Shown: in pieces, positions 5,977 through 14,608 of the stretch
How positions within the stretch are numbered: the first letter of the stretch is position 1
How the letters are laid out: every line of letters starts with the position of its first letter
From: Betaproteobacteria bacterium
Lineage (GTDB): Bacteria > Pseudomonadota > Gammaproteobacteria > Burkholderiales > Rhodocyclaceae
Length of the DNA stretch: 17,928 nt
NCBI GenBank assembly: GCA_028065725.1
Contig: JAPTVL010000327.1
Span: 1-17,928 of the forward strand
Direction of reading: 5' to 3'
The notes under the pieces: model-generated
The model's input: only the letters and a program-made list of their open reading frames with translations
The model's database searches: none
Told to the model about the DNA's origin: nothing
Translations under genes and position numbers: made by a program

Positions 5977-6009
5977 ATACGTATGCACGCAAGTACGCAA
6001 AAGCGTACG
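5977..6009. promoter_or_regulatory. Operator candidate before the partition-like operon
   Basis: Contains the palindrome ATACGTAT (5977-5984) and a perfect 6-bp inverted repeat GTACGC-AAAA-GCGTAC (5993-6008), itself ending in the palindrome CGTACG (6004-6009). It is 31 bases before the first gene of the operon that ends in a ribbon-helix-helix gene. Such proteins often autoregulate through short repeats like these. No convincing -35/-10 pair could be fixed. Confidence 0.5.
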
Positions 6010-6039
6010 ATAGCATTGATGGATTCAAGGAGCAGGAAC

Positions 6040-6759
6040 ATGAACGACGGATTCGAATCGCGAGTTGAGATGCCGGATTTCGAAGGCTTCAGGCAGCCGG
6101 TCGGCGTGCCGGCTGACCTGGCGTTGCGGTACAGCATCGATGCAAAGTATGGCGGCGGTGAGCAGATGCGGAAGGACGCGGCGAGCATGAAGCGCATCGC
6201 GGCAGGGCTTGAAAAAACGGTCCAAGGGTTTCGCAACTTGCCGCCGCATCAAAAGGAAATCTTGAGCAGCGCGGCACGAGAAATGCGGGGCCTGGCGGCG
6301 ACGCTGACCCGGCTTGCAAGCTGGGCTGATGGATACAAAGCGTTTTCAGATCAGCGGCGTCAAGATGAAGAAACGGCCAAGGCCGAGGCCTTCGCTGCGC
6401 GGCGCTGGGGCGACGACGAGCATGCTCACGAGCTTGACGCGGCGGTTTTGTGCGAGCTCACCGGATCGGGTCGCGAGGATTTCGTTACCTGGATGCAGGC
6501 CCAAGGCTTGCACCAAGGGGTGCGAGCAACGGGCGTGCATTTCGAGGCTGACGGCTCTTTCCACAGCGCGCAACTGCACAAGACCGGCCCAACCCTGCGC
6601 CTGAGGACGGCCAAGTTTTTGATGGACATGGGGCCGCGCGAGTGGGCCACGGACGGCGAACTGATGACGCTCGGCCGCAACCTGCTGGACCGTTACATCA
6701 AGTACCGCCGCGCGATTGCCACGCTCACAAAAAGCATCGTCGAGAAAGCGTCAACGTAA
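6040..6759 (+). CDS. 239-residue helical protein in the parA operon
   Basis: Starts at ATG 6040 with ribosome binding site AAGGAGCAGG. A longer in-frame start at 5950 would run through the operator candidate and is less likely. The protein is largely helical and charged. Residues about 45-130 (MRKDAASMKRIAAGLEKTVQ onward, then EILSSAAREMRGLAATLTRL) predict coiled coil, and a more globular C-terminal part follows (FVTWMQAQGLHQGV, LRLRTAKFLMDMGPREWATD). No signal peptide or membrane segment. It is the first gene of an operon leading into parA, 16 bases before the next gene. A DNA-binding or replication/partition accessory role is possible but unproven. No family recognised. Confidence 0.7.
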   Translation: MNDGFESRVEMPDFEGFRQPVGVPADLALRYSIDAKYGGGEQMRKDAASMKRIAAGLEKTVQGFRNLPPHQKEILSSAAREMRGLAATLTRLASWADGYKAFSDQRRQDEETAKAEAFAARRWGDDEHAHELDAAVLCELTGSGREDFVTWMQAQGLHQGVRATGVHFEADGSFHSAQLHKTGPTLRLRTAKFLMDMGPREWATDGELMTLGRNLLDRYIKYRRAIATLTKSIVEKAST

Positions 6760-6775
6760 ACACGGAGTCACGCAA

Positions 6776-7165
6776 ATGAGCACGAATCCACATCATGCCG
6801 CGCCGCGCGAAGCCATCTTCGCCGGCCATATTTTCACCCTGCCGCCCGGCGGCGGGCGCTGGATGATCTGCGATGCGCTGGTGCCTGCCGCCGCCGAAGG
6901 CGACATGTTGCGAGTGCCGACAAGGCTCAACATGCGGCTGGCGGGCTCATTTTTGACTGAGCTTCGGGACAAGAGCCGCTGGCTGTTTGTCGCTGGGCCG
7001 AGCCGGAGCTTCGGCGATCCGCGCCTTGCGTTCGCCGATGAATCCGCCGAGCGCGACGAAAACGCGCAGGCCCTGGCGCGGCTGGGCGTCCCCATTCTCG
7101 ACCTCGAGGCGGCGAATGAAAATCTGAGCGCCGCGGGGCAGAGTCTGGCGCTTCATACGTATTAA
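6776..7165 (+). CDS. 129-residue protein in the parA operon
   Basis: Starts at ATG 6776 with a CACGGAG ribosome binding site; the same CACGGAG occurs before parA. The sequence has a Pro/Gly turn (FTLPPGGGRWMICDALVPAA) and a C-terminal part GVPILDLEAANENLSAAGQS. No signal peptide, membrane segment or cysteine pair is seen. Its place between the coiled-coil gene and parA, with short gaps on both sides, suggests a role in the same stability function, but no family is recognised. Confidence 0.65.
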   Translation: MSTNPHHAAPREAIFAGHIFTLPPGGGRWMICDALVPAAAEGDMLRVPTRLNMRLAGSFLTELRDKSRWLFVAGPSRSFGDPRLAFADESAERDENAQALARLGVPILDLEAANENLSAAGQSLALHTY

Positions 7166-7195
7166 CGCATCCACGCAAACACGGAGTTCGTTCAC

Positions 7196-7846
7196 ATGAA
7201 AGTCATCGTCATCGCAAGTCAAAAAGGTGGTGTCGGCAAGACCACGCTCGCCGGGCACCTTGCAGTGCAGGCCGAAACCGCAGGCGCCGGGCCGGTCGCC
7301 TTGATCGACACCGATCCGCAGGGCAGCCTGGCCGCCTGGTGGAACGAGCGCCAGGCCGAAGCGCCGCTGTTCGCCCAGGCCGGCACGGACAACCTGCCGC
7401 AGCATCTAGCCGAGCTCGAAGCCGCGGGGGTCCAGCTTGTCGTCATCGACACGCCGCCAGCCGTCACGGACACAATCAGGAAAGTGCTCGCCGTGGCTGA
7501 CCTGGTTGTCATCCCGACGCGCCCCAGCCCCCACGATCTGCGGGCCGTGGGCTCAACTGTAGATCTCGTTGAAGCCGCTGGACGGCGCATGATTTTCGTG
7601 ATCAACGGGGCGGCGAACCGGGCCAGAATCGCGGGCGAGGCCGCCGTGGCGCTCAGCCAGCACGGCACCGTAGCGCCGGTGACGCTGTATCAGCGCACGG
7701 ATTACGCATCATCGATGATCGACGGCCGCACAGTGCAGGAAATCGATGCCGAGGGCCGCAGCGCACAGGAAATCAGCGATCTGTGGAGGTACGTAGAAAC
7801 GCAGTTGCGTAAGTCAGTTAATATGGAAATCAGGAGAGCAGCATGA
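7196..7846 (+). CDS. parA: ParA-family partition ATPase
   Basis: A 216-residue Walker-type partition ATPase that positions or stabilises plasmids and integrative elements by ATP-dependent binding to the nucleoid. The deviant Walker A motif KGGVGKTT (residues 10-17, signature lysine K10) follows a short beta strand at the extreme N-terminus, so there is no DNA-binding N-terminal domain as in the large ParA proteins. The A' region VALIDTDPQGS (residues 34-44) and Walker B region VVIDTPP (82-88) are intact, followed by VVIPTRPSPHDL (104-115). The size matches the small type Ib ParA/ParF group. Those are typically encoded next to a ribbon-helix-helix partner, as here at 8045. The ATG overlap with the next gene indicates coupled translation. 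Confidence 0.93.
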   Translation: MKVIVIASQKGGVGKTTLAGHLAVQAETAGAGPVALIDTDPQGSLAAWWNERQAEAPLFAQAGTDNLPQHLAELEAAGVQLVVIDTPPAVTDTIRKVLAVADLVVIPTRPSPHDLRAVGSTVDLVEAAGRRMIFVINGAANRARIAGEAAVALSQHGTVAPVTLYQRTDYASSMIDGRTVQEIDAEGRSAQEISDLWRYVETQLRKSVNMEIRRAA

Positions 7847-8034
7847 TCATTCGCCACATCTACAAGCATTTTGGCATCGCCCTGATGCTGTTCAGCTTCG
7901 GCACGTTCGTTCACCTGTGCCTGCCTCAACTCCGCGAAGTTGCAGCGGAAGCGCAGGCCTGGATCGACGCCCACCCCGACCCCGCGCGCATCGGCGGCAA
8001 CCTGCCGCCAGCGCCACAAATCCCAAAGTTCTAA
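7843..8034 (+). CDS. 63-residue single-pass membrane protein
   Basis: Its ATG overlaps the parA stop (ATGA, 7843-7846). Residues 10-28 (FGIALMLFSFGTFVHLCLP) form one membrane span, followed by a short acidic and proline-rich tail (DAHPDPARIGGNLPPAPQ). A membrane gene between parA and its presumed partner is unusual. It might anchor the complex or be an unrelated small gene captured by the operon. The next gene starts 10 bases later. No family recognised. Confidence 0.7.
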   Translation: MIIRHIYKHFGIALMLFSFGTFVHLCLPQLREVAAEAQAWIDAHPDPARIGGNLPPAPQIPKF

Positions 8035-8044
8035 GGAGAAAGGC

Positions 8045-8302
8045 ATGAGCACGAAACCAAAAACCGCATCACTCACCGGCACGCTGATGGCAAAAAAGGG
8101 AGCCGCAGCGCCATCGGCGCCGCAGGCTGTCATCGCCGCGCCGAAGCCACTCAAAAAAGGGACTGACTACTACAAGGCGCTCACGCTCAAACTTGACCGC
8201 ACTCGATACAACAAGCTGAAAACGCTTGGGCTTGAGCTTGACAAGAGCACGCAGGATTTGCTGACCAAAGCGCTGGATGCGCTGCTGGATAAGAAGATTT
8301 GA
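8045..8302 (+). CDS. Ribbon-helix-helix protein, probable ParA partner
   Basis: An 85-residue protein from ATG 8045 with ribosome binding site AAGGAGAAAGG. The first 40 residues are basic, Ala/Pro/Lys-rich and disordered. Residues 44-85 (KALTLKLDRTRYNKLKTLGL, then ELDKSTQDLLTKALDALLDK) fit a ribbon-helix-helix fold: a beta strand, then two helices. The unstructured N-terminus plus C-terminal ribbon-helix-helix is the layout of ParG/StbC-type centromere-binding proteins, which load ParA, bind the centromere and often repress their own operon. The assignment rests on this layout and its position after parA. Confidence 0.75.
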   Translation: MSTKPKTASLTGTLMAKKGAAAPSAPQAVIAAPKPLKKGTDYYKALTLKLDRTRYNKLKTLGLELDKSTQDLLTKALDALLDKKI

Positions 8303-8385
8303 TGCCGGGGTCGAAAAACTATCGCAAGCAAAGTCAACGGCCTGCGATCAAGTCCTGTCGACCCATGCTTAGCGTCGGCTATCGA

Positions 8386-9351
8386 TTACATCACTTGGAT
8401 GTTGCCATCAAAGATTTTGCGCACAGCGGCTTCGGCGGAGGAAGGCACAAGAATCTTTTCGACGATGTCACCCAGAGCCGAGCTCGTCTGCGGCGAGTAG
8501 ATTTGAGCCAAAGCAGATCGCGAAACGGCCGCTCCGCTTACCGTGAATTCTCGTGTCCAGAATTCCGAATCAATGGTTTCAATTGTCTTCCGTTCGTCTT
8601 CAGCTAACTCGCGCGTGAGTCGATGTCCATTTATAGCAATATCTGATCCGACGAGGCGCCACTCTCGCTGACGGTAATAGCCGAGTTGGTCATCGACGTG
8701 AGTATTGTCAGTCGGATAGAACATGTTTTCATAGACGCCAAGCATCCCAATGCTGTGATCAAAAGGAATGTTTCGGAACCCAAGGTACCGCATCAGCCCT
8801 GCTAGGTCCTCTGCTTTAATCGGGTACTCGCTCACAGCGTTGCCCTCAAGGTCTGTGTTGCGGAGATTGACCACCACTCCCGGCTGAACAGGTATCCCCT
8901 TGTAGTGGCCGGTTTCCAATTCCAGGGCGAGTTTCTTGAGCTCTTCAAGTCGCTCCAGCACGTATTTTGTGTGAGTAGCCGCCTTGACGCAGAATTCGGC
9001 AATACCGCTGTTCGGATGGCCATCGATGGCCTGCGGTGCGTAAATCACAGGCATCGCGCCCGCCGCACGCAACCTTGCCGGGGAACACTGAAGGGAGAAT
9101 GGACCAAAGGTCTTCGAGTGTTCCGGCAGTTCCGCAAGGCTCAATTCCGTGAAGCAAATTCGTCTTTGTAGAAGTTTGGTCGGTTCGCTGTCTCGATGGT
9201 CCCAAGTCACGAGTTCTGGCGCGAGAACGAGGCCGACGTCAACCATATACCGAAGTATGCGCAGACCGCGCTCCGCAGTCTGGGGCGGGGTCTCCCCAGA
9301 TTTGGGGCGAGGAAAACTGTGGAACAGGCTTCGGTCGGTCATGATGGGCAC
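8386..9351 (-). CDS. AbiGi / DUF2971-like putative abortive-infection protein
   Basis: A 321-residue protein in the minus direction, convergent with the parA operon. The start is GTG at 9351 or, more likely, ATG at 9342 (MTDRSLFHSFPRP). Features resembling AbiGi-type proteins are LFHSF near the N-terminus, CFTEL (residues 66-70) followed by LPEHSKTFGPFSL, PVIY (101-104), and GYYRQREWRLV (224-234). The EREWR-like signature and the final EKILVPSSAEAAVRKIF are typical of this fold, possibly related to ADP-ribosyltransferases. Known AbiG systems pair AbiGi with AbiGii, but no AbiGii-like gene is seen next to it. No Shine-Dalgarno site is obvious. Family assignment is from recalled motifs, not a search. 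Confidence 0.6.
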   Translation of the reverse strand: MPIMTDRSLFHSFPRPKSGETPPQTAERGLRILRYMVDVGLVLAPELVTWDHRDSEPTKLLQRRICFTELSLAELPEHSKTFGPFSLQCSPARLRAAGAMPVIYAPQAIDGHPNSGIAEFCVKAATHTKYVLERLEELKKLALELETGHYKGIPVQPGVVVNLRNTDLEGNAVSEYPIKAEDLAGLMRYLGFRNIPFDHSIGMLGVYENMFYPTDNTHVDDQLGYYRQREWRLVGSDIAINGHRLTRELAEDERKTIETIDSEFWTREFTVSGAAVSRSALAQIYSPQTSSALGDIVEKILVPSSAEAAVRKIFDGNIQVM

Positions 9352-9779
9352 TGATCAAGTTGAATAGGCGCGCACGGTCGCTGCCCAGCGTATCGCCAAT
9401 TCTCGTTCACCACGTTGCTTTTCAGCAGGTGGACAGCACGAAAGCAGCCGCTCGAGAATGAAAGCTCTTGGACATGACCTGCCCCTGATTAGCTAAATCG
9501 GCAAGGCCGATTCGGCCGACGACCAGTCTTCTGCGGTGCAGATCGGCCCCATATCCAGCGCGCCGCGTAGGGCGATCAACATGCCGGCGCCGGTGGCGGC
9601 TTTGGATCAGAATGGCTGGCGGGTTTGCGCTGGAGCCCGTGGAGGGTTTGATCAGACTATGCAGCAAGGCTCTTGTGTCCGGTCATGCTGGCCAGCACCA
9701 TGACGCCCAGGCCCCCGCGCAATTGCCCGACTGGCTGAGGGCAATGGATAAACTGCAAAAAAACCAATGATCCCCGCCG
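9352..9779. other. 428-base region between two defence genes
   Basis: This divergent gap lies between the AbiGi-like gene and the restriction-modification gene and should hold both promoters. No convincing promoter could be fixed. Protein-like frames occur but are short and partly antisense to each other. One is a 29-codon frame on the minus strand (9493-9582, MLIALRGALDMGPICTAEDW at its start); the other is the plus-strand frame at 9612-9770. They may be remnants of decayed genes at a cargo junction. Confidence 0.4.
9612..9770 (+). CDS. Possible 52-residue ORF just before the restriction gene
   Basis: The frame begins at ATG 9612 and stops at 9768-9770, 9 bases before the restriction-modification start. 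The C-terminal part (LPDWLRAMDKLQKNQ) reads like a genuine protein end. The restriction gene has no clear Shine-Dalgarno site of its own, so coupled translation is conceivable. Alternatively it is the tail of a truncated older gene. Weakly supported. Confidence 0.3.
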   Translation: MAGGFALEPVEGLIRLCSKALVSGHAGQHHDAQAPAQLPDWLRAMDKLQKNQ

Positions 9780-12700
9780 ATGCCAACCACCATCCACGAC
9801 ATCCTCCAGGAATTTCGCAGCCTCTCCCACGATGAACTTCAAAAGGGCAAGCTGTTCGAGCGGATGATGGCGCAGTTTCTGCGCACCGACCCGCAGTACT
9901 CCAACCGACTCGAAACCGTATGGATGTGGAGCGAATGGCCGGGGCGCTGGAAAGAGGACAACACCGGCATTGACCTGGTGGCCCTGGAGCGCGACACCGG
10001 CAACTACTGGGCCATACAGTGCAAGTTCTACGACCCCGGCACGCCGCTCAAGAAGGAGCATGTCAGTTCTTTCCTGGCTGACTCGGGCAAGGTGTTTCAG
10101 GTGGACGGTGTGGAACGCACGTTCTCCTACCGCCTCGTCGTCTCCACAACGGAGAAATGGGGGCGAAATGCCGAGGATGTGACCCTCGACCAGAGCGTGC
10201 CCGTGGGCACCCTCTACCTCAACGAGCTGGCCGACAGCCCGGTGGACTGGTCCGCATTCAGCATCGACAAGCCGCAGCGCATGGTGTTGCGCCCCAAGAA
10301 AACCCTGCGCGACCACCAGAACGAAGCCATCACCGCTGTGATGGAAGGCTTCGAGACTCACGAGCGCGGCAAGCTCATCATGGCCTGCGGCACCGGCAAG
10401 ACCTTCACCGCCCTGCGCTTGGCCGAGAAGCAGGTGCCACCCACAGGCCGCATCCTGTTCCTGGCCCCGTCGATCTATCTGGTGTCGCAAACCCTGCGCG
10501 AGTGGACTGCCGAGGCATTTCAGCCCTTCCATGCTTTCGTCGTGTGTTCCGACTCCAAGGTGGGCAAGGAAGATGAGGACATCCGCACGCACGATCTGGC
10601 TTATCCCGCCACGACCGATGCCGCCAAGCTCGCGCAGGCGCTCAAGCAGGCATCCGCCGACCGGCGCAGCGTGGTGTTCTCCACCTATCAGTCCATCCAG
10701 GCCGTGATTGACGCGCAGCGCATCGGCGCGCTCGACACCTTCGATCTGGTGATCTGCGACGAAGCCCACCGCACCACGGGTCTGACCTTGCCCGGTGAAG
10801 ACGTGTCGGACTTCACCAAGGTGCATCAGAATCACCTGATCCGGGCCGCCAAGCGCGTCTACATGACCGCTACGCCGCGCATCTACAACGACGCGACCAA
10901 GACCAGGGCGGGGGAGAAAGAGGCTGTCCTGTATTCGATGGACGACGACGCCCTGTTCGGCCCGGAGTTCTACCGCCTGAGTTTTGGTAAAGCCGTCGCC
11001 CGCGATCTCCTGTCGGAATACAAGGTGCTCATCGTCGCCGTGGACGAGGACCGCATGGCGCGGCTGTCCAACACCTACAACGCCGCCTACAAGATCGACG
11101 ACAAGAAGGCCGTGGACATCAGCTTTGCCACCAAGATCATCGGAAGCTGGAAAGGCCTGTCCAAGCAGGGGCTCAAGTCCATCGACGAGGACGGCACGCA
11201 GCAAGACATTACCGACGACACCGCGCCCATGCGCCGCGCCGTGGCGTTCTCCAAGTCGATCAAAGCGTCCAAGCAAACGACAGAGGTGTTCTCTGACCTG
11301 GTGAGGCTGTACCAGCAATCCCCGGGCGCAGAGCAGCACAGCATGGTGGACTGCACCTTGCGGCACGTGGACGGCACCATGAACGCCGCCATCCGCAAGG
11401 ATGAACTCGACTGGCTCAAAGGAGAGACAGGAGGCGACATCGCGGAACAGCACTGCCGCATCCTCTCCAATGCCCGCTGCCTGTCCGAAGGGGTGGACGT
11501 TCCCGCGCTCGACGCCGTGGTGTTCTTCGACACCCGCGAATCCATCGTGGACATCGTGCAGTCAGTCGGGCGCGTCATGCGCAAGGCGCCTGGCAAGACG
11601 AACGGCTACATCATCCTGCCGGTCGCCATCCCTTCGGCCAAGGTCAAGGACTACAACAGCTACATCGAAGGCGACGCGCAGTTCAAAGGCATCTGGAAGG
11701 TCATCAAGGCCCTGCGCGCCCATGATGAACGGCTGGTGGACGAGGCCGAGTTCCGCCGCCGGGTCAATGTCATCGGCGGGGATCGCACCAAGGGCGACAG
11801 CCAATCGGGGACAGGCACTGGTGAACAGACGGTTATCGACTTCCCCATGGTGCCCATCGAGGACATCGAGCAGGCCGTTTATGCCGCCATCCCCAAGAAG
11901 CTCGGCGACCGCGAATACTGGAGCGAGTGGGCCAAGAGCGTGGCCGCCATCGCCGATCGGCTGATTGCCCGCATCCGGGCGCTGCTTGCCAAGCGCGAAG
12001 CCGAACGCGCCTTCAACGCCTATATCAAGGGCCTGCGCAAGAACATCAACCCGGCCATCAGCGAAGATGAAGCCATCGACATGCTGGCTCAGCACGTCAT
12101 CACCCGCCCTGTGTTCGACGCGCTGTTCGAGGGGCATGCCTTCACCCGCGAGAACCCAATTTCGCAGGCCATGCAGCGCATCATCGACGTGCTGGACAAG
12201 CACGAAGTGGATTCCGAGGTCGAGGGCCTGGAGAGGTTCTACGACAACGTGCGCGAGCGCGTGTCGCTGGCCAAGAGCGACAAATCGCGCCAGGATGTCA
12301 TCAAGAACCTCTACGACACGTTTTTCAACAACGCCTTCCCCAAGATGGCCGAGCGGCTGGGCATCGTCTACACGCCAGTCGAGGCCGTGGATTTCATCGT
12401 CCACAGCATCGACGTCGTGCTGCGCCGCCACTTCCAAGCCAGCGTGAGCAGCAAGGGCGTGCAGATCATCGACCCGTTCACCGGCACCGGAACCTTCATG
12501 GTGCGATTGCTGCAGTCGGGCCTGATCCGATCAGAAGACTTGCAGCACAAGTACCAGCATGAGTTGCACGCCAACGAGATCGTGCTGCTGGCCTACTACA
12601 TCGCCGCGGTCAACATCGAAAGCGCCTTCCATGCCCGCGCAGGGGAATACAAGCCCTTTGACGGCATCGTGCTGACCGACACCTTCCAGATGTTTGAGTC

Positions 12701-14591
12701 CGACCAGGCCGACACGGAAGGCAATTTCTCACAGGAAAACACCAGCCGCGTGCAGCGCCAAAAAGCGCAGCCCATCCGCGTGGTTATGGGCAATCCCCCG
12801 TACTCGGTCGGGCAGGAAAGTGGAAACGACAATAACCAAAATCAAAAATATCCGAAACTGGACGAGCGGATTCGCGTGACCTATGCCGCGCAATCATCCG
12901 CCACGCTGAAAAACAGCCTCTACGCCTCCGAGATCAAGGCGCTGCGCTGGGCTTCAGACCGTATCGGCAGGGAAGGCGTGGTGGCCTTCGTGACCAACGG
13001 CTCGTTCATCGACGGCAACACGGCGGACGGCCTGCGCAAGTGCATGACGCAGGAGTTCAGCCATCTGTATGTGTTCAATCTGCGGGGCGCAGCACGCACC
13101 CAGGGCGAGCAGCGGCGCAAGGAAAAAGGCAACGTCTTCGGTGAAGGCTCCCGCAACACCGTCGCCATCCTGTTGATGGTCAAAGACCCGGCGCACCAGG
13201 GCGACTGCGAGCTGCGCTATCACGACATCGGGGACTACCTCGACCGGGAAGAAAAGCTCGCCATCATTGCGGACTTCGGCAGCATCGAGTCCATCCCCTG
13301 GCAGGTGCTCACACCCAATGAGGCAGGCGATTGGATCAACCAGCGCAACCCGGAGTTCGAGGGGTTTGTGGCGTTGGGTGACAAGAGCGATAAGGGCGCA
13401 GCGACAATCTTCGAGACGTATTCTCGCGGCGTTACAACAAGCCGTGACGACTGGGCCTACAACTATTCCCGCCCGATGCTGGAAGCCAATATGCGCCGAA
13501 TGATCGACAACTACAACATCGAGGTTGATCGATACGAGAGTGTCTGCGAGGGGCTGCCCAAGAAGCCGGATGTGGCCGCTGTCGTTAACAGCGATCCCAG
13601 GCAGATCAAGTGGACACGGGAGCTATTGGCTGATGCGGGTCGCTTTCGACATCATGTCTATGAGCCGGAGTCTGTCGTTGCGGGGATCTACAGGCCGTTT
13701 GCCAAGCAATGGCTCTACTTCAATCGACGATTCAACAACACGGTCTATTTGATGCCGTCGATCTTCCCCACGCCTCGCCACCCCAACCTGGCGATCTCGG
13801 TGACCGGGGCGGGTGAGAGCAAGGAATTCTCCTGTCTGATCGTCGATAGCGTGCCGAATCTGCACCTGATCTCTGCAGGTCAGTGTTTCCCCCTGTACTG
13901 GTACGACAAAGCCCCCGAACAGGGAGCGCACGGCGAGCTTTTCTCAGGAGGCGGGCAGGCCGACGCTGAAGGGTATGTCCGCAAGGAGGCCATCACCGAT
14001 GCTGCGCTGGAGGACTACCGGGCGGCCTACGGGGATGACAGCATCACCAAGGAAGACCTGTTCTATCACGTCTACGGCATGCTGCACGCGCCGGACTACC
14101 GGGAGAAGTTCGCCGCCGACTTGCGGAAGATGCTGCCGCGCATTCCGCGCCCGGTCAGTGCAGCGGATTTCTGGGCGTTCAGCGATGCCGGGCGGGAACT
14201 GGCTGATCTGCACCTGCACTACGAGACCATCGAACCCTATCCCTTGCAGGAGGTCATCACCTCGACCGTCGAGGACTGGCGCGTGGTGAAGATGCGCCAC
14301 CCCAGCAAGGCCGACAAAACGCAGATCATTTTCAACGCCCATCTGACCCTCAAAGGCATCCTGCCCGAGGCGCTGGAGTACGTCGTCAACGGCAAACCGG
14401 CCATCGAGTGGGTCATGGAGCGCTACCAGGTCACGACAGACAAGGACAGCGGCATCCACAACGACCCGAACGCTTGGAGCCAGGAGCACGGCGATCCGCG
14501 CTACATCATCGAGCTGGTCAAGCGCGTGGTCCGGGTGAGTGTGGAGACGGTGCGGATTGTGAAGGCGCTTCCGCCAGTTGTCGATCGGTAA
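9780..14591 (+). CDS. Type ISP restriction-modification enzyme (LlaGI class)
   Basis: A single 1603-residue polypeptide carrying all restriction-modification activities, close to the roughly 1570 residues of LlaGI. Domains in order: an Mrr-like PD-ExK nuclease at about 1-170 (KGKLFE with E27, GIDLVA with D65, Q80-C-K82); a superfamily 2 helicase/translocase at about 180-650 (Walker A CGTGKT 203-208, DEAH 327-330, TATPR 363-367, QSVGRVMR 594-601); a gamma-type N6-adenine methyltransferase at about 860-1100 (GIVYTP 861-866, DPFTGTGTF 898-906, NPPY 1005-1008); then a C-terminal target-recognition part at about 1150-1600. Enzymes of this class methylate one strand of an asymmetric site and cleave foreign DNA after head-on ATP-driven translocation. 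All key residues are present, so it should be active. Recognition sequence cannot be predicted. Confidence 0.93.
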   Translation: MPTTIHDILQEFRSLSHDELQKGKLFERMMAQFLRTDPQYSNRLETVWMWSEWPGRWKEDNTGIDLVALERDTGNYWAIQCKFYDPGTPLKKEHVSSFLADSGKVFQVDGVERTFSYRLVVSTTEKWGRNAEDVTLDQSVPVGTLYLNELADSPVDWSAFSIDKPQRMVLRPKKTLRDHQNEAITAVMEGFETHERGKLIMACGTGKTFTALRLAEKQVPPTGRILFLAPSIYLVSQTLREWTAEAFQPFHAFVVCSDSKVGKEDEDIRTHDLAYPATTDAAKLAQALKQASADRRSVVFSTYQSIQAVIDAQRIGALDTFDLVICDEAHRTTGLTLPGEDVSDFTKVHQNHLIRAAKRVYMTATPRIYNDATKTRAGEKEAVLYSMDDDALFGPEFYRLSFGKAVARDLLSEYKVLIVAVDEDRMARLSNTYNAAYKIDDKKAVDISFATKIIGSWKGLSKQGLKSIDEDGTQQDITDDTAPMRRAVAFSKSIKASKQTTEVFSDLVRLYQQSPGAEQHSMVDCTLRHVDGTMNAAIRKDELDWLKGETGGDIAEQHCRILSNARCLSEGVDVPALDAVVFFDTRESIVDIVQSVGRVMRKAPGKTNGYIILPVAIPSAKVKDYNSYIEGDAQFKGIWKVIKALRAHDERLVDEAEFRRRVNVIGGDRTKGDSQSGTGTGEQTVIDFPMVPIEDIEQAVYAAIPKKLGDREYWSEWAKSVAAIADRLIARIRALLAKREAERAFNAYIKGLRKNINPAISEDEAIDMLAQHVITRPVFDALFEGHAFTRENPISQAMQRIIDVLDKHEVDSEVEGLERFYDNVRERVSLAKSDKSRQDVIKNLYDTFFNNAFPKMAERLGIVYTPVEAVDFIVHSIDVVLRRHFQASVSSKGVQIIDPFTGTGTFMVRLLQSGLIRSEDLQHKYQHELHANEIVLLAYYIAAVNIESAFHARAGEYKPFDGIVLTDTFQMFESDQADTEGNFSQENTSRVQRQKAQPIRVVMGNPPYSVGQESGNDNNQNQKYPKLDERIRVTYAAQSSATLKNSLYASEIKALRWASDRIGREGVVAFVTNGSFIDGNTADGLRKCMTQEFSHLYVFNLRGAARTQGEQRRKEKGNVFGEGSRNTVAILLMVKDPAHQGDCELRYHDIGDYLDREEKLAIIADFGSIESIPWQVLTPNEAGDWINQRNPEFEGFVALGDKSDKGAATIFETYSRGVTTSRDDWAYNYSRPMLEANMRRMIDNYNIEVDRYESVCEGLPKKPDVAAVVNSDPRQIKWTRELLADAGRFRHHVYEPESVVAGIYRPFAKQWLYFNRRFNNTVYLMPSIFPTPRHPNLAISVTGAGESKEFSCLIVDSVPNLHLISAGQCFPLYWYDKAPEQGAHGELFSGGGQADAEGYVRKEAITDAALEDYRAAYGDDSITKEDLFYHVYGMLHAPDYREKFAADLRKMLPRIPRPVSAADFWAFSDAGRELADLHLHYETIEPYPLQEVITSTVEDWRVVKMRHPSKADKTQIIFNAHLTLKGILPEALEYVVNGKPAIEWVMERYQVTTDKDSGIHNDPNAWSQEHGDPRYIIELVKRVVRVSVETVRIVKALPPVVDR

Positions 14592-14608
14592 CCTGGAGCG
14601 GAAGGACC

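Noticed and set aside
9493..9582. A 29-codon minus-strand frame resembling a conserved protein end
   Set aside because: It is short, without a ribosome binding site, and antisense to another plausible frame. It is mentioned only as a possible remnant.
9657..11453. A 598-codon open frame on the minus strand
   Set aside because: It is antisense to the well-supported restriction-modification gene, whose motifs cover the same bases. Long antisense frames are expected in GC-rich coding DNA.
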